Of a DNA stretch of 26,832 bases, positions 1-11,662 are shown piece by piece. The stretch is from Paulinella micropora (lineage: Eukaryota > Cercozoa > Imbricatea > Euglyphida). Where the stretch lies: NCBI GenBank assembly GCA_009731375.1, contig BJOX01000252.1, positions 397,683 through 424,514 on the forward strand, read 5' to 3'. The notes under the pieces were generated by a model. The model ran no database searches, was not told the DNA's origin, and saw only the letters and a list, made by a program, of their open reading frames with translations. A program made the position numbers and the translations under genes. Within the stretch, counting starts at the first letter, position 1. Every line of letters begins with the position of its first letter.

Positions 1-236
1 GGCAGATTTACTATATCTGAGGCGTACTGATGCAGCTAATGGCATATCCTCAACGGACATAAGCCTCCAATACCCTTGTTCGAGGTCCTCCACCCCCCCG
101 TGTCAGTCTCTCGCCTGATGATCGGGGCCACCGATGGAGCTCCTGAGGGCAAGACTGCACTAAGCCGAGGTTATTCCGCAGTCCCAGCAACCTCTTGCAA
201 GACGTCACCGAATGTGCAAGTGCATACACCAAGCGC
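1..236. other. Unidentified non-coding sequence ending in (AAT)n
   Basis: Complex sequence without a credible ORF or recognised family. It ends at 236 against a 70-bp (AAT)n, as the SINE does on the other side. It could be the 3' part of another retroelement or further body of the same composite element. Confidence 0.4.

Positions 237-306
<70 letters not shown>
237..306. repeat. (AAT)n microsatellite
   Basis: A perfect AAT run that gives polyAsn or polyIle in apparent ORFs. On the minus strand it is the tail of the SINE at 307-547. Confidence 0.97.
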
Positions 307-307
<1 letters not shown>

Positions 308-547
308 GTGCTTCTCAGTCAATTGCGAATGCATTTCTGCACATGTGCCTCCATCGTCTCACCCGCGAGGGGAGTACGAAGATTTGACGATAGGCTCTAC
401 TGACCCCCGCAAGGCAGCTCCAAGCCTTCCAGACAGACCAATACTTTCAAAGAAAATATCCTTTGAAAATACTGGCACCGACGGGAATCGAACTGGCGAC
501 AGGTCCCAGATGGCAGACCTTAACCACTGGGCTATCGCGGTGCCACT
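307..547 (-). mobile_element. tRNA-derived SINE-like element, copy 1
   Basis: It is bounded by (AAT)n on both sides (237-306 and 548-615). On the minus strand it starts with a 71-nt tRNA-like head (544 to 474), continues through a body with a hairpin, and ends at the (ATT)n tail. The body end resembles 24075-24130, and the head resembles 25054-25124. Confidence 0.75.
474..544 (-). ncRNA. tRNA-like SINE head with pol III A and B boxes
   Basis: Read on the minus strand, the ends GGCACCG and CGGTGCC pair perfectly over 7 bp like an acceptor stem. TAGCCCAGTGG matches the A box and AGTTCGATTCC matches the B box. The D and T stems are imperfect and no clean anticodon arm forms, so it is a tRNA-derived promoter head and not a working tRNA gene. 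Confidence 0.72.
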
Positions 548-556
548 AATAATAAT

Positions 557-591
<35 letters not shown>

Positions 592-615
592 GAATAAGAA
601 TAATAATAATAATGA
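548..615. repeat. (AAT)n imperfect microsatellite
   Basis: AAT/ATA triplets with a few G interruptions directly next to the tRNA-like head. Confidence 0.95.
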
Positions 616-648
616 TGATATCTTAATATCTTCTTTTGTGATAAGCTT

Positions 649-1329
649 TCCTCTTCCTCCTCCTCCTCTTCTTCTTCTTCTTCTTCTTCTTCTTCTTCTT
701 CTTCTTCTTCTTCTTCTTCTTCTTCTTCTGCTTCTTCTGCTGCTGCTTCTTCTTCTTCTTCTTCTTCTTCTTCTTCTTCTTCTTCTTCTCCTTCTTCTTC
801 TTCTCCTTCTCCTTCTTCTTCTTCTTCTTCTTCTTCCTTCTTCTTCCTTCTTCTTCTTCCTTCTTCTTCTTCCTTCTTCCTTCTTCTTCCTTCCTTCTTC
901 CTTCTGCCTTCTTCTTCTTCCTTCTTCTTCCTTCTTCTTCTTCCTTCTTCTTCCTTCTTCTTCTTCCTTCTTCTTCCTTCTTCTTGCTTCTTCTTCCTTC
1001 TTCTTCTTCCTTCTTCCTTCTTCCTTCTTCTTCCTTCTTCTTCTTCCTTCTTCTTCCTTCTTCTTCTTCCTTCTTCTTCCTTCTTCTTCTTCCTTCTTCC
1101 TCCTTCTTCTCCTTCTTCCTTCTCCTTCTTCCTTCTCCTTCCTTTTCTTCTTCTTCCTTTTCTTCTTCTTCCTTTTCTTCTTCCTTTTCTTCTTCTTCCT
1201 TTTCTTCTTCTTCCTTTTCTTCTTCTTCCTTTTCTTCTTCCTTTTCTTTTTCTATCTTTTCTTCCTTTTCTTCTACCTTTTCTTCTTCTTCCTTTCCTTC
1301 TTCCTTTTCTTCTTTTTCTTCTTCTTTTT

Positions 1330-1365
<36 letters not shown>

Positions 1366-2800
1366 TGCTGCTTCTGCTTCTGCTTCTGCTTCTTCTTCTT
1401 CTTCTTCTTCTTCTTTTTCTCCTTCTTCTTCTTCTTCTTCTTCTTCTTCTTCTTCTTCTTCTTCCTTCTTCTTCCTTCTTCTTCTTCCTTCTTCTTCTTC
1501 CTTCTTCTTCATCCTTCTTCTTCTTCCTTCTTGTTCCTTCTTCTTGTTCCTTCTTCTTGTTCCTTCTTCCTTCTTCCTTCTTCTTCTTCCTTCTTCTTCT
1601 TCCTTCTTCTTCTTCTTCCTTCTTCTTCCTTCTTCCTTCTTCTTCATTCTTCCTTCTTCTTCCTCCTTCCTTCTTCTTCTTCCTTCTTCCTTCTTCTTCC
1701 TTCTTCCTTCTTCTTCTTCTTCCTTCTTCTTCTTCCTTCTTCTTCCTTCTTCTTCCTTCTTCTTCTTCCTTCTTCTTCTTCCTTCTTCTTCTTCCTTCTT
1801 CTTCTTCCTCCTTCTTCTTCCTTCTTCTTCTTCCTTCTTCTTCTTCCTTCTTCCTCCTTCTTCCTCCTTCTTCCTTCTTCTTCCTTCTTCTTCCTTCCTT
1901 TTTTCCCTCTTCCTTTTCTTCTTCTTCCTTTTCTTCTTCCTTTTCTTCTTCCTTTTCTTCTTCTTCCTTTTCTTCTTCTTCCTTTTCTTCCTCTTCCTTT
2001 TCTTCCTCTTCCTTTTCTTCTTCTTCCTTTTCTTCTTCCTTTTCTTCTTCTTCCTTTTCTTCTTTTTCCTTTTCTTCTTCTTTTTCCTTTTCTTCTTCCT
2101 TTTCTTCTTCTTCCTTTTCTTCTTCTTCCTTTTCTTCTTCTTCCTTTTCTTCTTCTTCCTTTTCTTCTTCTTCCTTTTCTTCTTCCTTTTCTTCTTCTTC
2201 CTTTTCTTCTTCCTTTTCTTCTTCTTCCTTCTTCTTCCTTTTCTTCTTCCTTTTCTTCTTCTTCCTTTTCTTCTTCCTTTTCTTCTTCCTTTTCTTCTTC
2301 TTCCTTTTCTTCTTCCTTTTCTTCTTCCTTTTCTTCTTCTTCCTTTTCTTCTTCTTCCTTTTCTTCTTCTTCCTTTTCTTCTTCCTTTTCTTCTTTTTCC
2401 TTTTCTTCTTCCTTTTCTTCTTCCTTTTCTTCTTCTTCCTTTTCTTCTTCTTCCTTTTCTTCTTCTTCCTTTTCTTCTTCTTCCTTTTCTTCTTCTTCCT
2501 TTTCTTCTTCTTCCTTTTCTTCCTCTTCCTTTTCTTCTTCTTCCTTTTCTTCTTCTTCCTTTTCTTCTTCTTCCTTTTCTTCTTCTTCCTTCTTCCTTTT
2601 CTTCTTCCTTTTCTTCTTCTTCCTTTTCTTCTTCTTCCTTTTCTTCTTCTTCCTTTTCTTCTTCTTCCTTTTCTTCTTCTTCCTTTTCTTCTTCTTCCTT
2701 TTCTTCTTCTTCCTTTTCTTCTTCTTCCTTTTCTTCTTCTTCTTCTTCTTCTTCTTCTTCTTCTTCTTCTCCTCCTCCTCCTCCTGCTCCTCCTCCTTCT
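649..2800 (+). repeat. Giant pyrimidine tract (TTC, TTCC, CTTCTTCCTTTT repeats)
   Basis: About 2.15 kb, almost purely C and T on the plus strand. (TTC)n occurs at 665-835, TTC/TTCC mixtures at 836-1140, and a 12-mer ccttttcttctt unit at 1140-1320 and again at 1913-2720. (TTC)n returns at both ends, with rare GCT, CAT and GTT interruptions. The apparent Leu/Ser/Phe ORFs are artefacts of the repeat. It ends in the acceptor of exon 1. Confidence 0.97.
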
Positions 2801-2807
2801 TATTTAG

Positions 2808-2855
2808 ACACAACTCAATAGTCAAAACCGCTACAACGTTGGACGTGTTCTACAG
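2808..2855 (+). CDS. Exon 1 (N-terminal helical segment)
   Basis: The acceptor TTATTTAG follows the 2.1-kb pyrimidine tract, and CAG|gtctgc is the donor. In phase 0 it reads TQLNSQNRYNVGRVLQ and joins exon 2 in phase 0. A second open frame (ending TTLDVFYR, phase 2 in and out) exists but does not match the phase of exon 2. The 3' end of this exon and its donor region recur at 2945-2969. No domain is recognisable in it alone. Confidence 0.5.
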
Positions 2856-2862
2856 GTCTGCC

Positions 2863-2876
2863 TATCTATCTATCTC

Positions 2877-2940
<64 letters not shown>

Positions 2941-2970
2941 CCAATAATGTTGGACGTGTTCTTCATGTCC

Positions 2971-3043
<73 letters not shown>

Positions 3044-3175
3044 ACCACACACAAACACACACGCACACACACACACGCACACACACACACACACACACAA
3101 AACAACACAACACAGCACAACACAACACAACATAACATAACACAATATCACAACTCACAACACACACACACACAC

Positions 3176-3222
<47 letters not shown>
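2863..3222. repeat. Intron 1 microsatellites: TCTA, TC, CA, ACAAC, TA
   Basis: (TCTA)n to 2940, the exon-1 relic, (TC)n to 3015, (CA)n to 3100, AACAC pentamers to 3150, and (TA)n to 3222, all between exons 1 and 2. Confidence 0.95.
2945..2969 (+). pseudogene. Broken downstream copy of exon 1 (3' end)
   Basis: The sequence around GTTGGACGTGTTCT matches the last 20 or so bases of exon 1 and is followed by a GT (gtccgt). No acceptor precedes it; (TCTA)n lies directly upstream and (TC)n directly downstream. In exon 1's frame it reads NVGRVLH. It is a partial duplicate lying inside intron 1. Confidence 0.6.
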
Positions 3223-3242
3223 CGCTTGTGGTGGCGATACAG

Positions 3243-3296
3243 GATCCAGTGGCCAGGAAATTCTGGATAGACAACTTTGGAGCAGACTGCCATTCG
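3243..3296 (+). CDS. Exon 2 (FWxxxFG segment before the EF-hand)
   Basis: The acceptor is gcgatacag and the donor gtacac; 54 nt, phase 0 in and out, reading DPVARKFWIDNFGADCHS. The motif KFWIDNFG resembles the FWxxxFG helix that opens the EF-hand part of Cbl N-terminal domains (family knowledge; similarity judged by eye). It is flanked by (TA)n upstream and (TCTA)n downstream. Confidence 0.72.
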
Positions 3297-3308
3297 GTAC
3301 ACATTCAC

Positions 3309-3389
<81 letters not shown>

Positions 3390-3392
3390 CTC

Positions 3393-3431
<39 letters not shown>
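3309..3431 (+). repeat. (TCTA)n
   Basis: Nearly perfect TCTA tetranucleotide between exon 2 and the dispersed element. Confidence 0.97.
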
Positions 3432-3452
3432 CTTGGGCTTGATTTTTTGAAA

Positions 3453-3914
3453 TGGGTGCCATCTGTCGACAGACAGAGAATTAGGGGATGGTGTGAGTGT
3501 GCTGGGCCCGTGGTGGGGTGCCTTATGTGTGCCTAGCCATACGCCTATAAGTCACATGCCGAAATAGCGACGGGAAGCACAATCCTGTTCCCTCAGGGTG
3601 CCCTTTCTCGCTTGTTGAGCCCGGAATAAAACCCACAGTGCTCTGTCGGTTTATACTAGACTGTCGAACAGTCTCGAAACTCCATCTGCTTACTGGGCCC
3701 TCTGTAATGGAGGTGGGAGCTCGTTCTGCAAGGGGCGCTTTATGGAACGAGCCCTGGCCCCGCCTGGTACTAGGGAGCTTTGGTATTGCCTGTATCAGTC
3801 CCTTCCGTGCAAACATCACGGCTTAGCTGGGCATCGGGTTAATACTTTACCCACAGACTTCCTGGTTGACGAAATCAGAAGCTCCTTTTTTCTGACATTA
3901 GTCGATATTTCATT
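3453..3914. mobile_element. Unclassified dispersed element, copy A
   Basis: The first 178 bases match 26655-26832 with three substitutions. The rest continues to about 3914, where TCTG/TCTA repeats begin, and (TCTA)n lies just upstream. No long ORF. Its (TCTA)n edges recall those of the LINE, but the sequence does not match the LINE 3' end. It may be the tail of a second LINE family or a non-autonomous element. Confidence 0.7.
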
Positions 3915-3916
3915 TA

Positions 3917-3994
<78 letters not shown>

Positions 3995-4073
3995 CATCCA
4001 TCCATCCACCCATCCATCCACCCATCCATCCATCCATCCATTCATCCGTCTATCCATCTATCTATCTATCTAC

Positions 4074-4135
<62 letters not shown>

Positions 4136-4220
4136 CTATCTCTATCTCTATCTCTATCTCTATCTCTCTATCTCTTTCTCTCTATCTCTCTCTCTATCTC
4201 TCTCTCTTTCTCTCTATCTA

Positions 4221-4253
<33 letters not shown>

Positions 4254-4315
4254 ACCTATCTACCTATCTACCTACCTACCTACCTACCTACCTACCTATC
4301 TATCTACCTATCTAC

Positions 4316-4374
<59 letters not shown>

Positions 4375-4431
4375 ATCTATCTAATCTATCTACCTATCTA
4401 CCTATCTACCTACCTATCTACCTATCTACCA

Positions 4432-4508
<77 letters not shown>

Positions 4509-4598
4509 ATCTATCTTATCTATCTTATCTATCTTATCTATCTTATCTATCTTATCTATCTTATCTATCTAATCTATCTAATCTATCTAATCTATCTA

Positions 4599-4655
<57 letters not shown>

Positions 4656-4825
4656 ATCTATCTTATCTATCCTATCTATCCTATCTATCCTATCTATCTA
4701 TCTGTCTATCTATCTATCTATCTAATCTATTTAATCTATCTAATCTACCTACCTACCTACCTCCCTACCTACCTACCTACCTCCCTACCTCCCTACCTAC
4801 CTACCTACCTACCTTCCTCATCTAT
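3915..4825 (+). repeat. TCTG/TCTA/TCCA/TCTC/CCTA compound array
   Basis: Tetranucleotide blocks with switched units, including a TCTAATCTATCT and TCTTATC hexa- to nonamer section at 4370-4735 and a CCTA block at 4744-4815. Confidence 0.96.
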
Positions 4826-4833
4826 CCATCTAG

Positions 4834-4870
4834 GTGGAGACAAGTCGCTTCATCGAGACGCTGCTTCACT
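4834..4870 (+). pseudogene. Broken upstream copy of exon 3
   Basis: The acceptor context ccatctag and the first 37 bases of exon 3 are repeated with one difference (gacgctg against gacactg). The copy then runs straight into (TCTA)n without a donor. It translates as [16 protein letters not shown] sequence ([12 protein letters not shown] in the exon frame). It offers an intact decoy acceptor 277 bp before the real exon. Confidence 0.85.
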
Positions 4871-4871
4871 A

Positions 4872-4951
<80 letters not shown>

Positions 4952-4972
4952 CATCCATCCATCCATCCATCC

Positions 4973-5042
<70 letters not shown>

Positions 5043-5100
5043 ATATCTATCTATCTACTACCTACCTACCTACCTACCTACCTACCTACCTACCTTATCT
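4871..5100 (+). repeat. TCTA/TCCA/CCTA array between exon-3 copies
   Basis: The spacer between the broken and intact copies of exon 3. It has the same order of units (TCTA, then CCTA, then tctatccatctag) as the sequence before the broken copy. Confidence 0.96.
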
Positions 5101-5110
5101 ATCCATCTAG

Positions 5111-5182
5111 GTGGAGACAAGTCGCTTCATCGAGACACTGCTTCACTCTTCGTCCCTGAAAGCCATGCAAAAACAAGCCTTG
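5111..5182 (+). CDS. Exon 3 (helical segment between FWxxxFG and EF-hand)
   Basis: The acceptor is ccatctag and the donor gtggtc (GTG|gtctat three bases later is also possible and keeps phase). 72 nt, phase 0 in and out. It begins [14 protein letters not shown] and ends KAMQKQAL, an amphipathic helical pattern consistent with the first EF-hand-like half of a Cbl-type module. A truncated copy lies at 4834-4870. The following intron contains the LINE. Confidence 0.75.
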
Positions 5183-5189
5183 GTGGTCT

Positions 5190-5202
5190 ATCTATCTATC
5201 TC

Positions 5203-5267
<65 letters not shown>

Positions 5268-5359
5268 GTATCTATCTGTCTATCCATCTATCTATCGATC
5301 CATCCATCTATCCATCCATCCATCCATTCATTCATCCATTTATCTATCTATCTATCTAC

Positions 5360-5425
<66 letters not shown>

Positions 5426-5475
5426 GTCTATCTACCCACCTACCTACCTACCTACCTACCTACCTACCTACCTAC

Positions 5476-5520
<45 letters not shown>

Positions 5521-5537
5521 CATCTATCCATCTATCC

Positions 5538-5597
<60 letters not shown>

Positions 5598-5665
5598 GTC
5601 TGTCTATCTGTCTATCTGTCTATCTCTCTCTCTCTCTATCTGTCTATCTGTCTGTCTGTCTGCTG

Positions 5666-5727
<62 letters not shown>
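5190..5727 (+). repeat. TCTA/TCCA/CCTA/TCTG array before the LINE
   Basis: Compound tetranucleotides from the exon 3 donor to the truncated 5' edge of the LINE. The (LSIY)n peptide in the LINE reading frame comes from this. Confidence 0.96.
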
Positions 5728-5728
<1 letters not shown>

Positions 5729-8700
5729 GCATTATCAACCTGGATTCCACCCACTGTGTTGACGCCGAGACATACTCCCATTTCGTCCATCGGACAAGAA
5801 GTGCCCCGAAAGAACCAACCGAAAGAAGAAAACGCCTGGTATTGCCATCAACACCAAGCGAATGGAAAGGCATTGAAGAAGAACTCCAATCCGCACTCCC
5901 TCTCATCCTCCCCTCCTCTCTCATCAAACGCTTGTCGTGTGACGAAGCAGTAGCGAAATTTGAAAGATATCTCTACGACTTCATATCACAACGGGTACCT
6001 CAAACAAAAACACAAGAACAAACTCATGAACGAAAAAACCGCCACGTAATCCGGCTCCAAACAGAACTCACGCAGAACCGACAACAAAAACTGATCCAAA
6101 AGAGACATCTGCGAGATCTCAAAAGGGCAGGTTCAATTCCAGCTGCTGTTGCAAAAAGCCTGCAAAAAACTTGGCGAGTATTATTGAAGACCGGTAACCG
6201 CCTCCGCCGTCGTCTCAAGGAAGCAACTTTAAGCTCCGGTCAACGACAAGCAAATACACGTTTCCGAAATGACCCTCATAAGTTTGCCAAAAATCTGTTT
6301 CATCCCCCCTCAACCCAAACCACTTCCTCCCTATCCAAAGAAAACTGTGACTCCTACTTTCCCAACCTATACAAAGACGCTAATCGTGAACAAACCTACG
6401 TGCCCTTACCTGAAATGAATCGCCCGCCTCTACCAACTGTCCCCTTTGACCTCAAGCCACCGTCCTTCTTGGAAACCAAAAGATCTGTGTTTGCCAAGCG
6501 TAATGGTGCAGCCCCTGGCAGAGATGGTATTAGCTACCTTGTTTACAAGAGACTTCCCACCGCTTTACTTTTCTTACACAAACTCATTGTCAAGTGTTGG
6601 ACAACGGATGTAGCTAATAGCTGGGCCCAAGCTGCTATCTCCCTCCTTCATAAGGACGGCGATCCACTTCAGGCCTCAAACTATCGTCCGATTGCTCTGA
6701 CAAGCTGCTCGGGTAAGGTATTTTTCTCTTTGTGGTCAAAACGCCTAGAGAGTTTTTTGCTAGATAACAAGTACTTTGACAGAGCAAAACAAAAAGGTTT
6801 CCTCCGTAACGTTGCAGGATGCCCCGAGCACATTGCTACTACAAAAGCTACCATCAGAAATGCAAAAGATCACTATCGCCAACTGGTCATAGCATGGATT
6901 GACCTACAAAACGCTTTTGGAAGCGTAAACCACAACTTGATCCAGTTCGCTCTCTGGTGGTACCACGTGCCCCCTATGTTTGCTCGCATAATCTTTTTAT
7001 ACTACGAACTCTTAGTAGCCACAATCGAAGGGAAAGATTGGTCATCAGAACCCTTTGTTTTTGCTGTTGGCGTTTTTCAAGGATGCTGCATTTCTCCTCT
7101 CCTTTTCAACATAGTTTTCAACCTACTCCTTGACCTCCTATCATCCTTGACCAAAAACAACGGTTATCATTTCAAGCATAAGACCTCAACAGATGAAGTC
7201 ATCGTGCACGAAGCTGCTTATGCTGACGACCTCAAACTACACTGCCGATCCCCGAAACACTGTCAATCGTCCATCAACATGATTGACAAATTTCTGTCAT
7301 GGTCCAGAACAATGGCCGCGAAACCGCCCAAATGCAAAAGCCTTGCTTTCAAATACTGGACTAAAGCCGACGACTATAAGGGTCTCAAACGATTATTGCC
7401 GATCTCGTTCCCACCCTTCGACCCCGCCCTTACTATTACTGGCAAACCGATTGACTTCATCGCTGACAAGCCTTTCAAAGACCTCGGATGGATTGTCTAC
7501 CATGACCTCAGCGAAAACGAACAACGTGCAGCAATCCAAAAGAAGTTCATTCTTTCTATGCAAGCCATCGATAGCTGCTCGATCAATGGCTTTATGAAAT
7601 TTTGGCTATACCAGCACTACGCTGTCCAGTCACTTGCCTGGCCATTTCTCATTTATGACCTCTGCTTATCTTTCGCCAAAACCCTTGAGAAAATTGCGAC
7701 CCGCTTCCTCAAAAAATGGGCCAATATCTACAAAAGAGCTCTGGTCTCTTGCCTTTACCGCCCACGCTCGAAATTCGGTCTACAGCTCCAATCCATCGTC
7801 TCTTTTTACCAGCGACTTCAAATCAACCGTGCTCAAATGCTGAAGTACTGCCCAGATAAACACCTCTCGTCCATTTATGCGATGAACCTGACGAAACACG
7901 AAACATTTCGAACTATCTGGAAACCAGAGCCTGTGCTCGAAAAGCTTGAGGCACAAGTTGATTTTGAATTCAAACATCGAGGCCAATCCGATCATCTCGG
8001 ACTTGGCCATGGTCGCTACCCAAAAGAACATTCCATCACAGACCGCAAAGACAGGGTTTTAGAATTAGCTGCTGAGACAATACTTGAGACAACCACAGTG
8101 CATGACATGGACAAAGCCATGCAAGGGTGCTTCCTTCGTTTTGAAGACGCATGCCCCTTCGACCTCTCCTGGGCTCGCCTCATCGGAACCCGTAATCCCC
8201 GTTTAATCTCTTGGGTCATCAACGCAAGCACAAACTCGGTTATTACCCCCGACCTTAGACGTCTGTGGGGAATCATTCCCAACAACAAGTGTGCCCTCTG
8301 TTCTGGTCAAGCACATCTATGCCACATCCTCTCCGGTTGCCATGTTGCCCTCAAACAAGGCCGCTATACCTGGCGTCATGACTCTGTGCTCTGCACTATT
8401 GAAGCTCCCCTTCAAAAACACATCGAGAGCCATAACAAACGCTCCCCTATAGACCAAAATGAATCAAAGTCTATGTTTGTGAAAGAGGGCGAGCAGAAGC
8501 CTAAGAGACAGTCATTTCATCGACCATCCCTGCTTGACACTGCAAACGATTGGCAACTCCAAACCCAATACACCGGTTCTGAGCAAGCCTTTCCTGTCCA
8601 CATTTGTGTCACTGACCTCCGCCCCGATATCGTTGTCTGGTCACTGTCTACCAAGATATGTATTCTGATCGAGCTAACGTGCCCGGTCGAGGAAAACATC

Positions 8701-8994
8701 CTTGACGCACGAGCCTACAAGACCAACCGATACAACAAGCTCAAATCTCAAATCGAGGACAACGGATGGACCTGCCACCTTCGACCAATCGAATGCGGGG
8801 CTCGCGGCATGGTATCGTTCTCTGTTCATCGATGTTTCCGCGCCTTGGGTTTTTCCCATCCCCAATCCAAATCCCTTTGCTTCAAGCTATCCTCCTGCGT
8901 AGCTCGTTGCTCTTTTGCGATTTATCGCTCCTGTGCAGTCAAAAATTGGACTAATCTTCCTCTAGTCCGTATTGGTGACTGCATTCCATCATAG
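5728..8994 (+). CDS. LINE polyprotein: reverse transcriptase plus restriction-like endonuclease, N-terminus missing
   Basis: 1,088 codons are open from the microsatellite edge to TAG. No Met occurs in the N-terminal part, and the frame runs back into (TCTA)n-encoded LSIY repeats, so the true start is lost. RT motifs: [15 protein letters not shown] near residue 258; [10 protein letters not shown]; motif [17 protein letters not shown] near 387; motif [15 protein letters not shown] near 447; motif [11 protein letters not shown] near 497 with the catalytic DD. Then comes a Cys/His knuckle [17 protein letters not shown] near 855. Last is a PD-(D/E)XK-like nuclease: RPDIVVWS near 963, [12 protein letters not shown] near 979, YKTNRYNKL near 996. 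The order RT, knuckle, nuclease is that of R2/R4/NeSL/CRE-type site-specific LINEs, which nick the target and prime reverse transcription there. No N-terminal zinc finger or Myb region is seen. Motif A has Gly where the usual AFDSV Asp stands; the catalytic Asp in IDLQNAF is present. Confidence 0.92.
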
Positions 8995-9303
8995 CCGTCC
9001 AGTGTTGCATAGCCCGGGCTAGGTCCCTGCGGGGGTTTAGGCCTCATACAATGTCATCATTGTAGCTTGCGCAAGCTTACGGTGCTCAAAACACTTGGAC
9101 TAACGGCTTCCTTTTCTTTCTCTTCTTCCTTATCCTCCCACTCTCCATTCCTAGATTGCCTTTTTCTTCAACGTCTTTCCTCCTCTTCTTTTTCCAGAAC
9201 ACAGTCTACCCGTGATTCCCATCCCGGACACATGCACAGTACACAAATTATTGTTTGATGTGAAACTGCGTTCCTTTGCAAGGACTACATTCCTTTGCGA
9301 CAT
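8995..9303 (+). other. LINE 3' UTR and tail junction
   Basis: Non-coding sequence after the stop is shared almost base for base with 20569-20877. It contains a GC-rich stem-like stretch around 9013-9040 and a pyrimidine-rich part at 9108-9200, and ends in GCGACATCTC before (TCTA)n. The conserved 3' end is what a LINE RT recognises (family knowledge). Confidence 0.75.
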
Positions 9304-9328
9304 CTCATCTATCTATCTATCTATCTAG

Positions 9329-9366
9329 GTACCGGGCTCAACGCATAGCATAACCGTGTCATCGCG
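9329..9366 (+). CDS. Exon 4
   Basis: The acceptor (tctatctag) is supplied by the short (TCTA)n tail directly after the LINE; the donor is gtaact. 38 nt, phase 0 in, phase 2 out, reading VPGSTHSITVSS plus CG, which completes Arg with the first base of exon 5. It was found because exons 3 and 5 do not join in phase without it. It is short and has no recognisable domain, so support is phase and borders only. Confidence 0.6.
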
Positions 9367-11375
<2,009 letters not shown>

Positions 11376-11408
11376 TCTTGTTCAAAACTGCTCTGATTAT
11401 TTTAGACA

Positions 11409-11434
11409 CTTTTTTTTTTTTTTTTTTTTTTTTT
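11409..11434. repeat. Poly-T
   Basis: An uninterrupted T run of about 25 within intron 4, followed by unique sequence. No element end is recognisable on either side. Confidence 0.9.
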
Positions 11435-11520
11435 CGGCGTTCCAGATCAGTGCAAATATTACAAAATCGTTGTGTGTATGCCTGCGTGGTGAACACAATA
11501 TTGTATTTTCTCTTTCTCTT

Positions 11521-11587
<67 letters not shown>

Positions 11588-11600
11588 CTGCATGGTGCAG

Positions 11601-11662
11601 GTTGGCAACCTTGCCAGACCCCCAACGCAAACTCATCTACTCCACCATCGAGCGCATCATAG
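11601..11662 (+). CDS. Exon 5 (EF-hand E helix)
   Basis: The acceptor tgcatggtgcag follows a long (TC)n tract; the donor gtatgt is strong. 62 nt, phase 2 in, phase 1 out, reading LATLPDPQRKLIYSTIERII. The last G joins AC of exon 6 to make the first Asp of the EF loop. The pattern of large hydrophobic residues in KLIYSTIERII is that of an entering EF-hand helix. Confidence 0.82.

Larger units (their letters stand above)
5728..9303 (+). mobile_element. Non-LTR retrotransposon, RLE type, 5'-truncated copy 1
   Basis: Unique sequence begins abruptly after (TCTA)n and ends in a GACATCTC junction followed by more (TCTA)n. It holds one long ORF (5728-8994) and a roughly 310-bp 3' UTR that starts GCCGTCCAGTG and contains the GC-rich stretch CCCGGGCTAGGTCCCTGCGG. 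There are no LTRs. The 3' 1,015 bases recur at 19863-20877 with three substitutions and no indels. It lies in intron 3 of the EF-hand/SH2 gene, in the same orientation. Confidence 0.9.

Noticed and set aside
474-544. Functional tRNA gene on the minus strand
   Set aside because: The acceptor-like stem and the A/B boxes are good, but D, anticodon and T arms do not fold properly, and a second diverged copy with the same flanks points to a SINE.
638-2821. 727-codon Leu/Ser/Phe/Pro ORF
   Set aside because: It is a translation of (TTC)n-type repeat, open in several frames at once, with no unique coding sequence.
3742-4509. Long LSIY-repeat ORFs here and at many other TCTA blocks
   Set aside because: TCTA repeats have no stop codon in any forward frame; such ORFs are artefacts.
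4834-5727. Reading the LINE ORF from the ATG at 4834
   Set aside because: That ATG-containing stretch is a relic of exon 3 and the frame then passes through about 700 bp of microsatellite. The LINE begins at about 5728 without its own start.
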